A stretch of DNA of 47,181 bases from an uncultured Litoreibacter sp. GTDB taxonomy: Bacteria > Pseudomonadota > Alphaproteobacteria > Rhodobacterales > Rhodobacteraceae. The notes beneath the pieces were generated by a model. That model was not told the DNA's origin and did no database searches. It saw only the letters and a program-made list of their open reading frames with translations. A program made the translations under genes and the position numbers. Shown here one piece after another: positions 15,456 to 22,861 of this stretch. Every line of letters begins with the position of its first letter. Position 1 is the first letter of the stretch. The stretch spans positions 1 to 47,181 of the forward strand of contig CALHHY010000011.1 of NCBI GenBank assembly GCA_938030665.1, in the 5' to 3' direction.

Positions 15456-15992
15456 ATGTTAATGCCACGCGAGAAAACCCCGGACCTGGCCCTGCCGCTT
15501 GTGGGCGGCGGCGCCTTCACCCTGTCCGAGGAAAGTAGCGAACAGGGCACGGTCGTGTGCTTCTACCGCGGGCTGCACTGTCCGGTCTGCGCAACCTACC
15601 TGGCCGAGCTGGAGAAGCTGACCCCCGACTTTGCGGAGCGCGGGGTAACCACCGTCGCGATCTCATCCGACAAGGAAGACCGCGCCCAGGCCATGAAGGA
15701 GAAGGTCGGCGGCGACAACCTGCGCTACGCATATGACCTGCCACTTCCGCAAGCGAAGGATTGGGGCCTCTATATCTCAACCTCGCGCGGAAAGACCTCT
15801 ATCGGCATAGAAGAGCCCGCCCTGTTCTCGGAGCCCGGCCTGTTCCTCGTCCAGCCCGACCGCTCGCTTTACTACATGTCGGTGCAAACCATGCCTTTCG
15901 TCCGTCCGCATTTCAAAGAGCTGCTCGGCGCGCTCGATTTCGCCATCGCCAACAGCTACCCGGCGCGCGGGGAATATAAGGGCGCGGTCTAA
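15456..15992 (+). CDS. Peroxiredoxin-like protein (AhpC/TSA fold)
   Basis: A 178-residue thioredoxin-fold protein with FYRGLHCPVCATYLAELE; Cys42 and Cys45 form a CPVC pair. The first cysteine occupies the peroxidatic position, though the CxxC spacing is unlike classical peroxiredoxins, so it may act as a thiol reductase or an atypical peroxidase. The late block QPDRSLYYMSVQTMPFVRPHF is a feature of this subgroup. The gene has its own short upstream gap with AAGAAAGGAA as ribosome binding site. Its stop codon overlaps that of mfd on the other strand. Confidence 0.87.
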   Translation: MLMPREKTPDLALPLVGGGAFTLSEESSEQGTVVCFYRGLHCPVCATYLAELEKLTPDFAERGVTTVAISSDKEDRAQAMKEKVGGDNLRYAYDLPLPQAKDWGLYISTSRGKTSIGIEEPALFSEPGLFLVQPDRSLYYMSVQTMPFVRPHFKELLGALDFAIANSYPARGEYKGAV

Positions 15993-18900
15993 CCGGCGCT
16001 TCCTTGGCCGGCCTTTTTGGCCGGCTTGAAGGTGCCAGCTTTCTCCGCCAGGTCGCGGGCGATGGCGAAGGCGCCTTTGATCTTGTCGCTGTCTTTCTTC
16101 CAGTCCCGACGCACGACGACCTTGTTGTCCCTCATCCGGGCCATGTTGCGTTCGTCCTGAAGGTATTCGACCAACCCCTCAGGGCGCGCGAATTTGTTTT
16201 CGTGGAACTCGATGGTGGCCCCCCGCTCGCCCGCATTGAGCTTGGCTATACCTGCGCGTTTGCACATGGCCTTGATGCGCACAATCAGAAGCAGGGTGTT
16301 CACCTCTTTGGGCAGCTTACCGAACCGGTCGATCAGCTCGGCCGCGAACCCTTCCAGCTCCACCTTCGTGGTCAGCCCCGACAGCCGCCGGTACAGCCCC
16401 AGCCGCACGTCGAGATCGGCGACGTAATCTTCGGGAATCAGCACCGGAACACCAAGGTTGATCGTGGGTGCCCATTGGTCGTCGGTTTCGGTTAGCCCAT
16501 CCATCTGGCCAGAGCGGATTTTGGCAATCGCCTCCTCCAGCATGGATTGATACAGCTCGTATCCAACCTCGCGGACAGAGCCAGACTGCTCCTCCCCCAG
16601 AACATTTCCTGCGCCCCTGATATCAAGGTCTTGGCTGGCGATGTTAAAGCCCGCACCAAGACTGTCGAGCGAGCCCAACACCCGCAAACGTTTCTCCGCC
16701 GTGGCGGTCAGCTTCTTGCGGGGTTGCGTGGTCAGATAGGCGTAGGCGCGGGTCTTGGATCGACCGACGCGGCCCCGAATTTGATAGAGCTGCGACAGGC
16801 CGAACATGTCGGCGCGGTGGATGATCATCGTGTTGGCGGTCGGAATGTCGATGCCCGATTCTACAATCGTCGTGGCCAGCAGCACGTCGTATTTCCCGTC
16901 GTAAAACGCGTTCATGCGGCTGTCCAACTCGCCGGGTGCCATCTGCCCGTTGGCCACCACGTAAGACACCTCCGGCACGTGCTCCTTCAGGAAATCCTCG
17001 ATGTCAGGTAGATCGCTGACCCGCGGCACGACGTAGAAGCTTTGCCCGCCGCGGTAATGCTCGCGCAGCAGCGCTTCACGAATGGTGACCGCGTCAAATT
17101 CCGAGACATAGGTGCGAATGGCCAGACGGTCGACGGGGGGCGTGCCGATGATCGACAGCTCGCGCACACCTGACAGGCTTAGTTGCAAGGTGCGCGGGAT
17201 GGGGGTTGCAGATAGCGTCAGCACATGGATGTCCGAGCGCATCTGCTTGAGCTTCTCTTTGTGCTGCACGCCGAAATGCTGCTCCTCATCGATGATTAAC
17301 AGCCCCAGGTTCTTGAACCGCACCTGCTGGGACAAAAGCGCATGGGTGCCGATGGCGATATCAACCTCGCCGCGCGCGATGCCGTCGCGGGTTTGCGCGG
17401 CCTCCTTCGTGCCAATAAAGCGCGATAACTGTTTGACGGTGATAGGAAACCCGCGAAAACGTTCCGCAAAGCTTTGCGTGTGCTGACGGCTCAGCAGCGT
17501 GGTAGGCGCGACCACGGCGACCTGCAACCCGGCGGCGGCGGCCACAAAAGCGGCACGCATCGCCACTTCCGTCTTGCCAAAACCCACATCCCCGCAGACC
17601 AGCCGGTCCATCGGGCGGCCGCGCGCCAGATCGTCCAGCACGGCCTCGATGGTCGTCAGCTGATCCTCGGTCTCCTCATAGGGGAAGCGGGCGCAGAAGG
17701 CCTCCCACATGTCTTCCGCGGGCTCAATGATCGGGGCGCGGCGCAGTTCGCGCTCAGCGGCCACTCGGATAAGCCGGTCCGCCATATCCTTGATGCGCTG
17801 CTTCAGCCGCGCTTTCTTGGCCTGCCAAGCACCGCCGCCCAGCTTATCAAGCAGCCCTTCCTCATGGCCGTAGCGGCTGAGCAGTTCGATATTCTCAACC
17901 GGCAGATACAACCTGTCGCCGCCCGCATATTCCAGCAGGATACATTCATGCGGCGCGCCGGCGGCGCTAACGGTTTCAAGCCCGGTGAACCGGCCGATGC
18001 CGTGATCGACATGGACCACCAGATCGCCGGGGCTGAGGCTTTGGGTCTCCGTCAGGAAGTTCTCCGCACGTTTCCTCTTGCGCGCGCCGCGGATCAGTCG
18101 ATCGCCCAGCACATCCTGTTCTGAGATAACGGCAAGGTCTGGGGTCACGAAGCCCTGCTCCAACCCCCAGACGGTCAGATGCACGCCGCCTTGCGTGACA
18201 TCGCGCGCATCCGCGATCAGCCTTGTGTCATGGATGTCCTGATCGGCCAGCAGCCCTTGCAGCCGCTCCCGCGCCCCGTCGGAGAAGGAGGCGATGACCA
18301 CCGGCTTCGTTGCGCGCAGCTTCTCAACATGATCTGACAAGGCACCGAAAAGGTTCAGATTTTCGGACTGGCGTTCGGGCGCAAAATTGCGCCCCTCCCG
18401 CCCGCCGGCATCGGTGACGCCCGGCCCCGTGGCTTGCTGCAGAATTGCGAATTGCAGAACGCGGCGCGACGTCGTGACCCGTTCCCACGCGGTGTCATCC
18501 AGATACAGAAGCCCCGGCGGCACGGGCTTATAGACAGTGTCGAGCCGGGCTTTCGATTTCATCGCCTCGGTGCGGTTGTCATATTGGTCGCTGATCGTCT
18601 CCCACCGCGCCAGGCGGGCGGGTGTGGTCTGGTCATCCAACGTGATTGTGGCGTCGGGCAGGTAGTCGAACAGATGTTCCAGCGTGTCGTGGAAGAAGGG
18701 CAGCCAATGCTCGATCCCCGCATGTTTGCGCCCGGCGCTGACGGCCTCATATAGCGGGTCATCGGTGCCAGCCGCGCCGAACTCGATCCGGTAGTTCTGG
18801 CGGAACCGGGTGATCGCGGCCTCGTCAAGAATGATCTCGGAGACCGGGGCCAGCTCGATCTGGGTCAGCTTTTCGGTCGTGCGTTGCGACGCTGGGTCAA

Positions 18901-19474
18901 ACCGGCGGGCGCCGTCAAGCACGTCGCCAAAAAGGTCCAGCCGCACTGGCCCCGCCTCGCCAGGTGGGTAGATGTCGATGATGCCACCGCGCACCGCGTA
19001 GTCACCCGGCTCCATCACCGTGGGGCTTTGAGTGAAGCCCATGCGCACCAGAAATGCCCGCAGCGCGGCCTCGTCGATCTGCTGATCTACGGTGGCGGTA
19101 AAGCTGGCCTCCGCGAGGGTAGATTTGGCGGGCACATATTGCGTCACGGCGGCCAGTGTCGTCAGCAGAACAAACGGCCCCGGCACGCCTTGTGCCAATG
19201 CTGCCAGCGTCGCCATGCGCGTGGCGGAGACGTCAGAGTTGGGCGAGGTCCGGTCATAGGGCAGGCAATCCCAGGCCGGGAAGCTCAGCACCGTCACGTC
19301 AGGACCGAAGAAGCCAAGCGCCGTCTGCATTGCCGCCATCCGCCGGTCATCGCGCGCGACATGGATCACGCAGCCGGATTTGGCCAGCTCGTCCAGGATC
19401 AGCTTGGCGTCATAGCCCTCAGGGGCGCCGGAAATGGTGACATGCGTGGGGGAGGTGCTCATCCCCGCTGACAT
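15989..19474 (-). CDS. mfd: Transcription-repair coupling factor Mfd
   Basis: A 1161-residue DNA translocase that removes RNA polymerase stalled at lesions and recruits UvrA. The N-terminal third (to about residue 400) is the UvrB-like module. The RNA-polymerase-interacting CarD-like domain follows (about 480-550, GDLVVHVDHGIGRFTGLE). Then the RecG-like helicase: Walker A GDVGFGKTEVA near 627, the DEEQ box (LLIIDEEQHFGV) near 726, SATPIPRTLQLSLSGVRELS, and the GRVGRSKTRAYAYL motif. The last 200 residues form the autoinhibitory domain. All parts are intact. The ATG at 19474 has GAGGGG upstream; another ATG four codons later is also possible. The next leftward gene, 27 bases upstream, may be co-transcribed. 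Confidence 0.96.
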   Translation of the reverse strand: MSAGMSTSPTHVTISGAPEGYDAKLILDELAKSGCVIHVARDDRRMAAMQTALGFFGPDVTVLSFPAWDCLPYDRTSPNSDVSATRMATLAALAQGVPGPFVLLTTLAAVTQYVPAKSTLAEASFTATVDQQIDEAALRAFLVRMGFTQSPTVMEPGDYAVRGGIIDIYPPGEAGPVRLDLFGDVLDGARRFDPASQRTTEKLTQIELAPVSEIILDEAAITRFRQNYRIEFGAAGTDDPLYEAVSAGRKHAGIEHWLPFFHDTLEHLFDYLPDATITLDDQTTPARLARWETISDQYDNRTEAMKSKARLDTVYKPVPPGLLYLDDTAWERVTTSRRVLQFAILQQATGPGVTDAGGREGRNFAPERQSENLNLFGALSDHVEKLRATKPVVIASFSDGARERLQGLLADQDIHDTRLIADARDVTQGGVHLTVWGLEQGFVTPDLAVISEQDVLGDRLIRGARKRKRAENFLTETQSLSPGDLVVHVDHGIGRFTGLETVSAAGAPHECILLEYAGGDRLYLPVENIELLSRYGHEEGLLDKLGGGAWQAKKARLKQRIKDMADRLIRVAAERELRRAPIIEPAEDMWEAFCARFPYEETEDQLTTIEAVLDDLARGRPMDRLVCGDVGFGKTEVAMRAAFVAAAAGLQVAVVAPTTLLSRQHTQSFAERFRGFPITVKQLSRFIGTKEAAQTRDGIARGEVDIAIGTHALLSQQVRFKNLGLLIIDEEQHFGVQHKEKLKQMRSDIHVLTLSATPIPRTLQLSLSGVRELSIIGTPPVDRLAIRTYVSEFDAVTIREALLREHYRGGQSFYVVPRVSDLPDIEDFLKEHVPEVSYVVANGQMAPGELDSRMNAFYDGKYDVLLATTIVESGIDIPTANTMIIHRADMFGLSQLYQIRGRVGRSKTRAYAYLTTQPRKKLTATAEKRLRVLGSLDSLGAGFNIASQDLDIRGAGNVLGEEQSGSVREVGYELYQSMLEEAIAKIRSGQMDGLTETDDQWAPTINLGVPVLIPEDYVADLDVRLGLYRRLSGLTTKVELEGFAAELIDRFGKLPKEVNTLLLIVRIKAMCKRAGIAKLNAGERGATIEFHENKFARPEGLVEYLQDERNMARMRDNKVVVRRDWKKDSDKIKGAFAIARDLAEKAGTFKPAKKAGQGSAG

Positions 19475-19501
19475 ACCGCGACCACCCCTCGCGTCAAGCG
19501 C

Positions 19502-20017
19502 TCAGAGCACCCCGGTGGTGATATTGACATACATCCCCCACATGGAGCTGACGAGGATCGAGAACATCCCCAGCACCTGAATGGCGATGCGGTGGCGGCG
19601 CAGGATGCGGTAAAGCGCCTCCCCCTCCGCCCCGTTGGCCCGTCGCGCATTGCGCACCGACAGGGCAAAAATCATGAGCATCGGCACGAAAATCAGCGAC
19701 AGGGCCTGGCAGAACTCCACCCCGTAAAAGAACCCCATCCCCAGCAACAGCGTGGTGATGAAGGCGGCAAAGACGGTCAACAGAAGGCCCGCTTCCTCAG
19801 CGATATAGGTCAGCCGGTTGGCGTTGATGCGCACCAGGTCCTGCAGGTCCTGCGCCGCCTGCCCGCCCTGTTTTGCCGCCCGCGTCACCATGTCATAAGG
19901 CACCCCCAGCACGTAGTGGGAGGCGGTCGACCAGAACACGGCCAGCATGATCCAGAACCACAGGTTCGAAAACGACCTGAGATCAATCAGCTCGAAAGCG
20001 GTGACGTAGAAATCCAA
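19502..20017 (-). CDS. Conserved multi-pass membrane protein of unknown function
   Basis: A 171-residue protein with about four hydrophobic segments (WFWIMLAVFWSTASHYVLG; LLLTVFAAFITTLLLGMGFF; ALSLIFVPMLMIFALSV; IQVLGMFSILVSSMWGMYV) and a basic loop after the third. The sequence ELIDLRSFSNLWFW near the N-terminus is a feature I associate with Rhodobacterales proteins that some annotations call 'component of SufBCD complex'; nothing here supports an iron-sulfur role, so I do not adopt that name. Start choice is uncertain: I use TTG at 20017 because homologous proteins as I recall them begin just before this point, and the 22 extra upstream codons look unlike a membrane protein start. It precedes mfd on the same strand. 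Confidence 0.75.
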   Translation of the reverse strand: MDFYVTAFELIDLRSFSNLWFWIMLAVFWSTASHYVLGVPYDMVTRAAKQGGQAAQDLQDLVRINANRLTYIAEEAGLLLTVFAAFITTLLLGMGFFYGVEFCQALSLIFVPMLMIFALSVRNARRANGAEGEALYRILRRHRIAIQVLGMFSILVSSMWGMYVNITTGVL

Positions 20018-20161
20018 ACTGCCTGGCCTCTTGGGGTCGTTATTCTTTCGCAATCGCCGTAGCTTACAGGTCAGCCCCGGCAAGCGCCAGCCTTCGCGTG
20101 CTTGAGGGCCGCGCTAAAACATGGCACGCAGGGTGCCAGACCAAAGAAACTGGACGAAACT

Positions 20162-21148
20162 ATGACGCAGACCATCGCCACCCGCTTCCGTCGCCTGAAA
20201 CGCACGGCGGCCCTGCGCGCCATGGTGCAGGAAAACACCGTGACCCCGGCGGACCTGATCTGGCCGGTCTTTGTCACGAATGGCACGCAGACCCGCACGG
20301 CCATTCCTTCCATGCCCGGTGTCGAAAGGATGAGCGTTGATCTGGTGGTCGCGGCCGCGAAAGAGGCGCATGGCCTTGGTATTCCCGCGATCTGCCTCTT
20401 TCCCTACACGGACCCAGCCCTGAAAACCCAAGGCTGCGAGGAGGCCTGGAACCCCGACAACCTGTCCAACCGCGCAACAAGCGCGATCAAGGATGCGGTG
20501 CCCGAGATCGCGGTGATGACCGACGTGGCGCTGGACCCTTACAACATCAATGGCCATGACGGCATCGTCCGCGACGGCGTGATCGTGAATGACGAAAGCG
20601 TCGAGGCCTTGGTCAAGATGGCGCTGGCGCAGGCGGCGGCGGGGGCAGATATTCTCGGCCCCTCAGACATGATGGATGGCCGCATCGGTGCTATGCGCGC
20701 AGCCCTTGAGGGCGAAGGGCATAAGGACACGGCAATCCTGAGCTATGCCGCCAAATACGCCTCGGCCTTCTACGGGCCGTTCCGCGATGCGGTCGGGGCC
20801 TCCGGCGCGCTAGTCGGTGACAAGAAAACCTACCAGATGAACCCCGGCAACGCGGACGAGGCGCTTCGGCTCGTAGCCCGCGACCTGGAGGAAGGGGCCG
20901 ATATGGTGATGGTCAAACCGGGGATGCCCTATCTCGACATTTGCCGGGCCGTGAAGGACGGCTTTGGCGCACCCACCTTCGCCTATCAGGTGTCGGGAGA
21001 GTACGCGATGCTGATGGCCGCGGGCGCGCAGGGATGGCTGGATGAGGACGCCGTCATGATGGAAAGCCTCATCGCCTTCAAACGGGCGGGATGCGACGGG
21101 GTCTTGACCTATTTCGCGCCCCGTGTGGCGCGGCTGCTGAACGGCTGA
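20162..21148 (+). CDS. hemB: Delta-aminolevulinic acid dehydratase (porphobilinogen synthase)
   Basis: A 328-residue cytoplasmic enzyme joining two 5-aminolevulinate molecules into porphobilinogen, the second common step of haem, chlorophyll and corrin synthesis. Both active-site lysines are present: Lys198 in SYAAKYASAFYGPFRDA and Lys252 in VMVKPGMPYLDI, the latter forming the Schiff base. The metal-site stretch DVALDPYNINGHDG (121-134) has Ala, Asp and Asp where zinc enzymes have cysteines, so this is the magnesium-dependent type. The ATG at 20162 gives the family length; the longer open frame adds unrelated residues. It stands alone, divergent from the mfd side. Confidence 0.96.
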   Translation: MTQTIATRFRRLKRTAALRAMVQENTVTPADLIWPVFVTNGTQTRTAIPSMPGVERMSVDLVVAAAKEAHGLGIPAICLFPYTDPALKTQGCEEAWNPDNLSNRATSAIKDAVPEIAVMTDVALDPYNINGHDGIVRDGVIVNDESVEALVKMALAQAAAGADILGPSDMMDGRIGAMRAALEGEGHKDTAILSYAAKYASAFYGPFRDAVGASGALVGDKKTYQMNPGNADEALRLVARDLEEGADMVMVKPGMPYLDICRAVKDGFGAPTFAYQVSGEYAMLMAAGAQGWLDEDAVMMESLIAFKRAGCDGVLTYFAPRVARLLNG

Positions 21149-21205
21149 TCACGTCTTATCTGCAGCAGGCGTTAATTCCGTGACACTGCCGCCGCTTTGA
21201 CCTAA

Positions 21206-21217
21206 TCTGCCGGCAGA
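21206..21217. promoter_or_regulatory. 12-bp perfect palindrome upstream of the SYLF gene
   Basis: TCTGCCGGCAGA is a perfect palindrome 53 bases before the SYLF-protein start and just downstream of a TTGACC (21197-21202) that could be a -35 element. It would occupy the promoter spacer, a usual repressor position. TATCTGC (21157-21163) and GCAGATA (21244-21250) form an outer inverted pair around it. The binding protein is unknown. Confidence 0.35.
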
Positions 21218-21270
21218 AAGCGCCATCAAAAGAGCGCTTCGCAGCAGATAGCAAGACAGGCGGAACATCC

Positions 21271-21843
21271 ATGACACATACTGGCAGCGCCCCCAAACGG
21301 CGCAACTTTCTTCTTGGCGGCGGCGCCCTGCTGGGCCTCGCGGCATGCGGCAACGGCGTCAATAGTGGCCGCGCACCCCGGATCGACGCGCGCGTCGATC
21401 AGGCGTTCAATTTCATGTACCAAAACATCCCCGGCACGCGGGATCTGGCCAACAAGGCCGTAGGCATTTTGATGATGCCGGTCATCTCCGAAGTGGGGAT
21501 CATTGGGCCCGGCGGGTCTTTTGGGCGCGGCGCGCTGCGTATTGGCGACTCTACCGTTGACTATTATTCGACCACCGCCGCCACTTTTGGGCTGCAGCTC
21601 GGGGCGCAGCAATATTCCAACGCGCTGTTTTTCATGACGGAGGACGCGCTGGCTGATTTCCGTCGCTCCCCCGGCTGGACGCTTGGCGCGGATGCGGAAT
21701 ACGCGGTCTCCAACGAGGGTGGCAGCGTGAGCGTGGACACGACGACGGCGCTGAGCCCGGTCATCGCGCTGGTTTTCGGACAGGCCGGCCTGATCGCAGG
21801 CGCGACCGTCGAGGGCAACAAATACACGCGCATCATCCCGTAG
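21271..21843 (+). CDS. SYLF-domain lipoprotein with twin-arginine-like signal
   Basis: A 190-residue exported lipoprotein of the SYLF/YSC84 lipid-binding family. The signal is KRRNFLLGGGALLGLAAC: two arginines, a glycine-rich hydrophobic core and a lipobox ending in Cys27, suggesting Tat export followed by lipidation. The mature part begins with a short linker, then helical RVDQAFNFMYQNIPGTRDLANKAVGILMMP, and the SYLF barrel with GPGGSFGRGALR and later GWTLGADAEYAVSNEGG; ALVFGQAGLIAGATVEG near the end is the typical last motif. SYLF domains bind phosphoinositides in eukaryotes; bacterial roles are not established. A terminator follows, so it is monocistronic. Confidence 0.9.
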   Translation: MTHTGSAPKRRNFLLGGGALLGLAACGNGVNSGRAPRIDARVDQAFNFMYQNIPGTRDLANKAVGILMMPVISEVGIIGPGGSFGRGALRIGDSTVDYYSTTAATFGLQLGAQQYSNALFFMTEDALADFRRSPGWTLGADAEYAVSNEGGSVSVDTTTALSPVIALVFGQAGLIAGATVEGNKYTRIIP

Positions 21844-21868
21844 ACAGGGCCGGATTATTGCAAAGAGC

Positions 21869-21895
21869 GACCCGGCGCCAATGCCGGGTCTTTCT
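21869..21895 (+). terminator. Rho-independent terminator after the SYLF gene
   Basis: GACCCGGC (21869-21876) pairs perfectly with GCCGGGTC (21883-21890) around a six-base loop, followed by TTTCT. It lies between two convergent genes and, with its weak T tract, mainly serves the rightward one. Confidence 0.75.
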
Positions 21896-21905
21896 CAGGG
21901 TCAAG

Positions 21906-22781
21906 TCAGCTATCTAGCTTGCGCAGCCGCTTGATCAGCGAAGACGTGTCCCACCGGGCGCCGCCAATTTTCTGCACGTCCTTGTAGAACTGATCCACCA
22001 GCGCGGTCACGGGCAGCGACGCCCCGTTTTCATCTGCCGTATCAAGGCAAATCCCCAGATCCTTGCGCATCCAGTCCACCGCGAAGCCGTGGTCAAAATG
22101 CCCGTCCAGCATCGTCTCATACCGGTTCGACATCTGCCATGACCCGGCCGCGCCCTGGCTGATCACCTCCACCACGGCTTTGCCGTCCAGTCCGGCTTTC
22201 TCGGCAAAATGCAGCGCCTCGGACAGGCCCTGAACGAGCCCGGCAATGCAGATCTGGTTGACCATCTTTGTCAACTGCCCCGCACCGCTTTCCCCCAGCC
22301 GTTTGCAGGCCTTGGCATAGGCGTCGATGACGGGCTCTGCCCGCCCGTAAGCATCCGCGTCACCGCCACACATCACCCCAAGCTGACCATTTTCAGCCCC
22401 TGCCTGCCCGCCTGAGACAGGCGCATCCACAAACGCAATCTGCGCGTCAGCAGCCGCTGCGCAAAGCTCCCGCGTGACCTTGGCCGAAACCGTGGTGTGA
22501 TCCACGAAGACGGTGCCTGCGGCCATGCCTGCCAGCGCACCATCCGCGCCCAGACAGACCGACCTTAGATCATCGTCATTACCGACGCATGCCATCACGA
22601 AATCGGCCCCTTCTGCGGCCGCGCGGGGGGTGGTGGCCATCGCGCCGCCATGCTCCTTCACCCAGGCCTCCGCCTTGGCGGTGGTGCGGTTATAAACGGT
22701 GACCTCGTGGCCTGCGCGGACCAGATGCCCCGCCATCGGGTAGCCCATGACCCCCAACCCCAAAAAACTGACCTTTGCCAT
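21906..22781 (-). CDS. 3-hydroxyisobutyrate dehydrogenase-family oxidoreductase
   Basis: A 291-residue NAD(P)-dependent beta-hydroxyacid dehydrogenase. Residues 5-30 carry the dinucleotide fold GLGVMGYPMAGHLVRAGHEV, with YNRT just after it; an asparagine-arginine at this position often means NADP preference. The substrate-binding motif DAPVSGGQAGAENG is near residue 120, and Lys of TKMVNQICIAG near 170 is the catalytic lysine. The sequence fits the group containing 2-hydroxy-3-oxopropionate reductase, 3-hydroxyisobutyrate dehydrogenase and succinic-semialdehyde reductases, and I cannot choose between them. The ATG at 22781 gives a complete fold; the longer frame enters the divergent gene's leader. 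No pathway partners adjoin it. Confidence 0.88.
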   Translation of the reverse strand: MAKVSFLGLGVMGYPMAGHLVRAGHEVTVYNRTTAKAEAWVKEHGGAMATTPRAAAEGADFVMACVGNDDDLRSVCLGADGALAGMAAGTVFVDHTTVSAKVTRELCAAAADAQIAFVDAPVSGGQAGAENGQLGVMCGGDADAYGRAEPVIDAYAKACKRLGESGAGQLTKMVNQICIAGLVQGLSEALHFAEKAGLDGKAVVEVISQGAAGSWQMSNRYETMLDGHFDHGFAVDWMRKDLGICLDTADENGASLPVTALVDQFYKDVQKIGGARWDTSSLIKRLRKLDS

Positions 22782-22861
22782 GCCATACACCCCGTCATTG
22801 ATTGAATTCGCTGCCTGAGCCATGTAACACGCCGGCTGGAGGGTCAAGAGCTGGAACAGTT

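Noticed and set aside
16007-16025. Perfect inverted repeat GCCGGCC-TTTTT-GGCCGGC near the peroxiredoxin/mfd junction, looking like a terminator
   Set aside because: It lies inside the last codons of mfd (KPAKKAGQ), and no T run follows in either direction. The T residues are in the loop.
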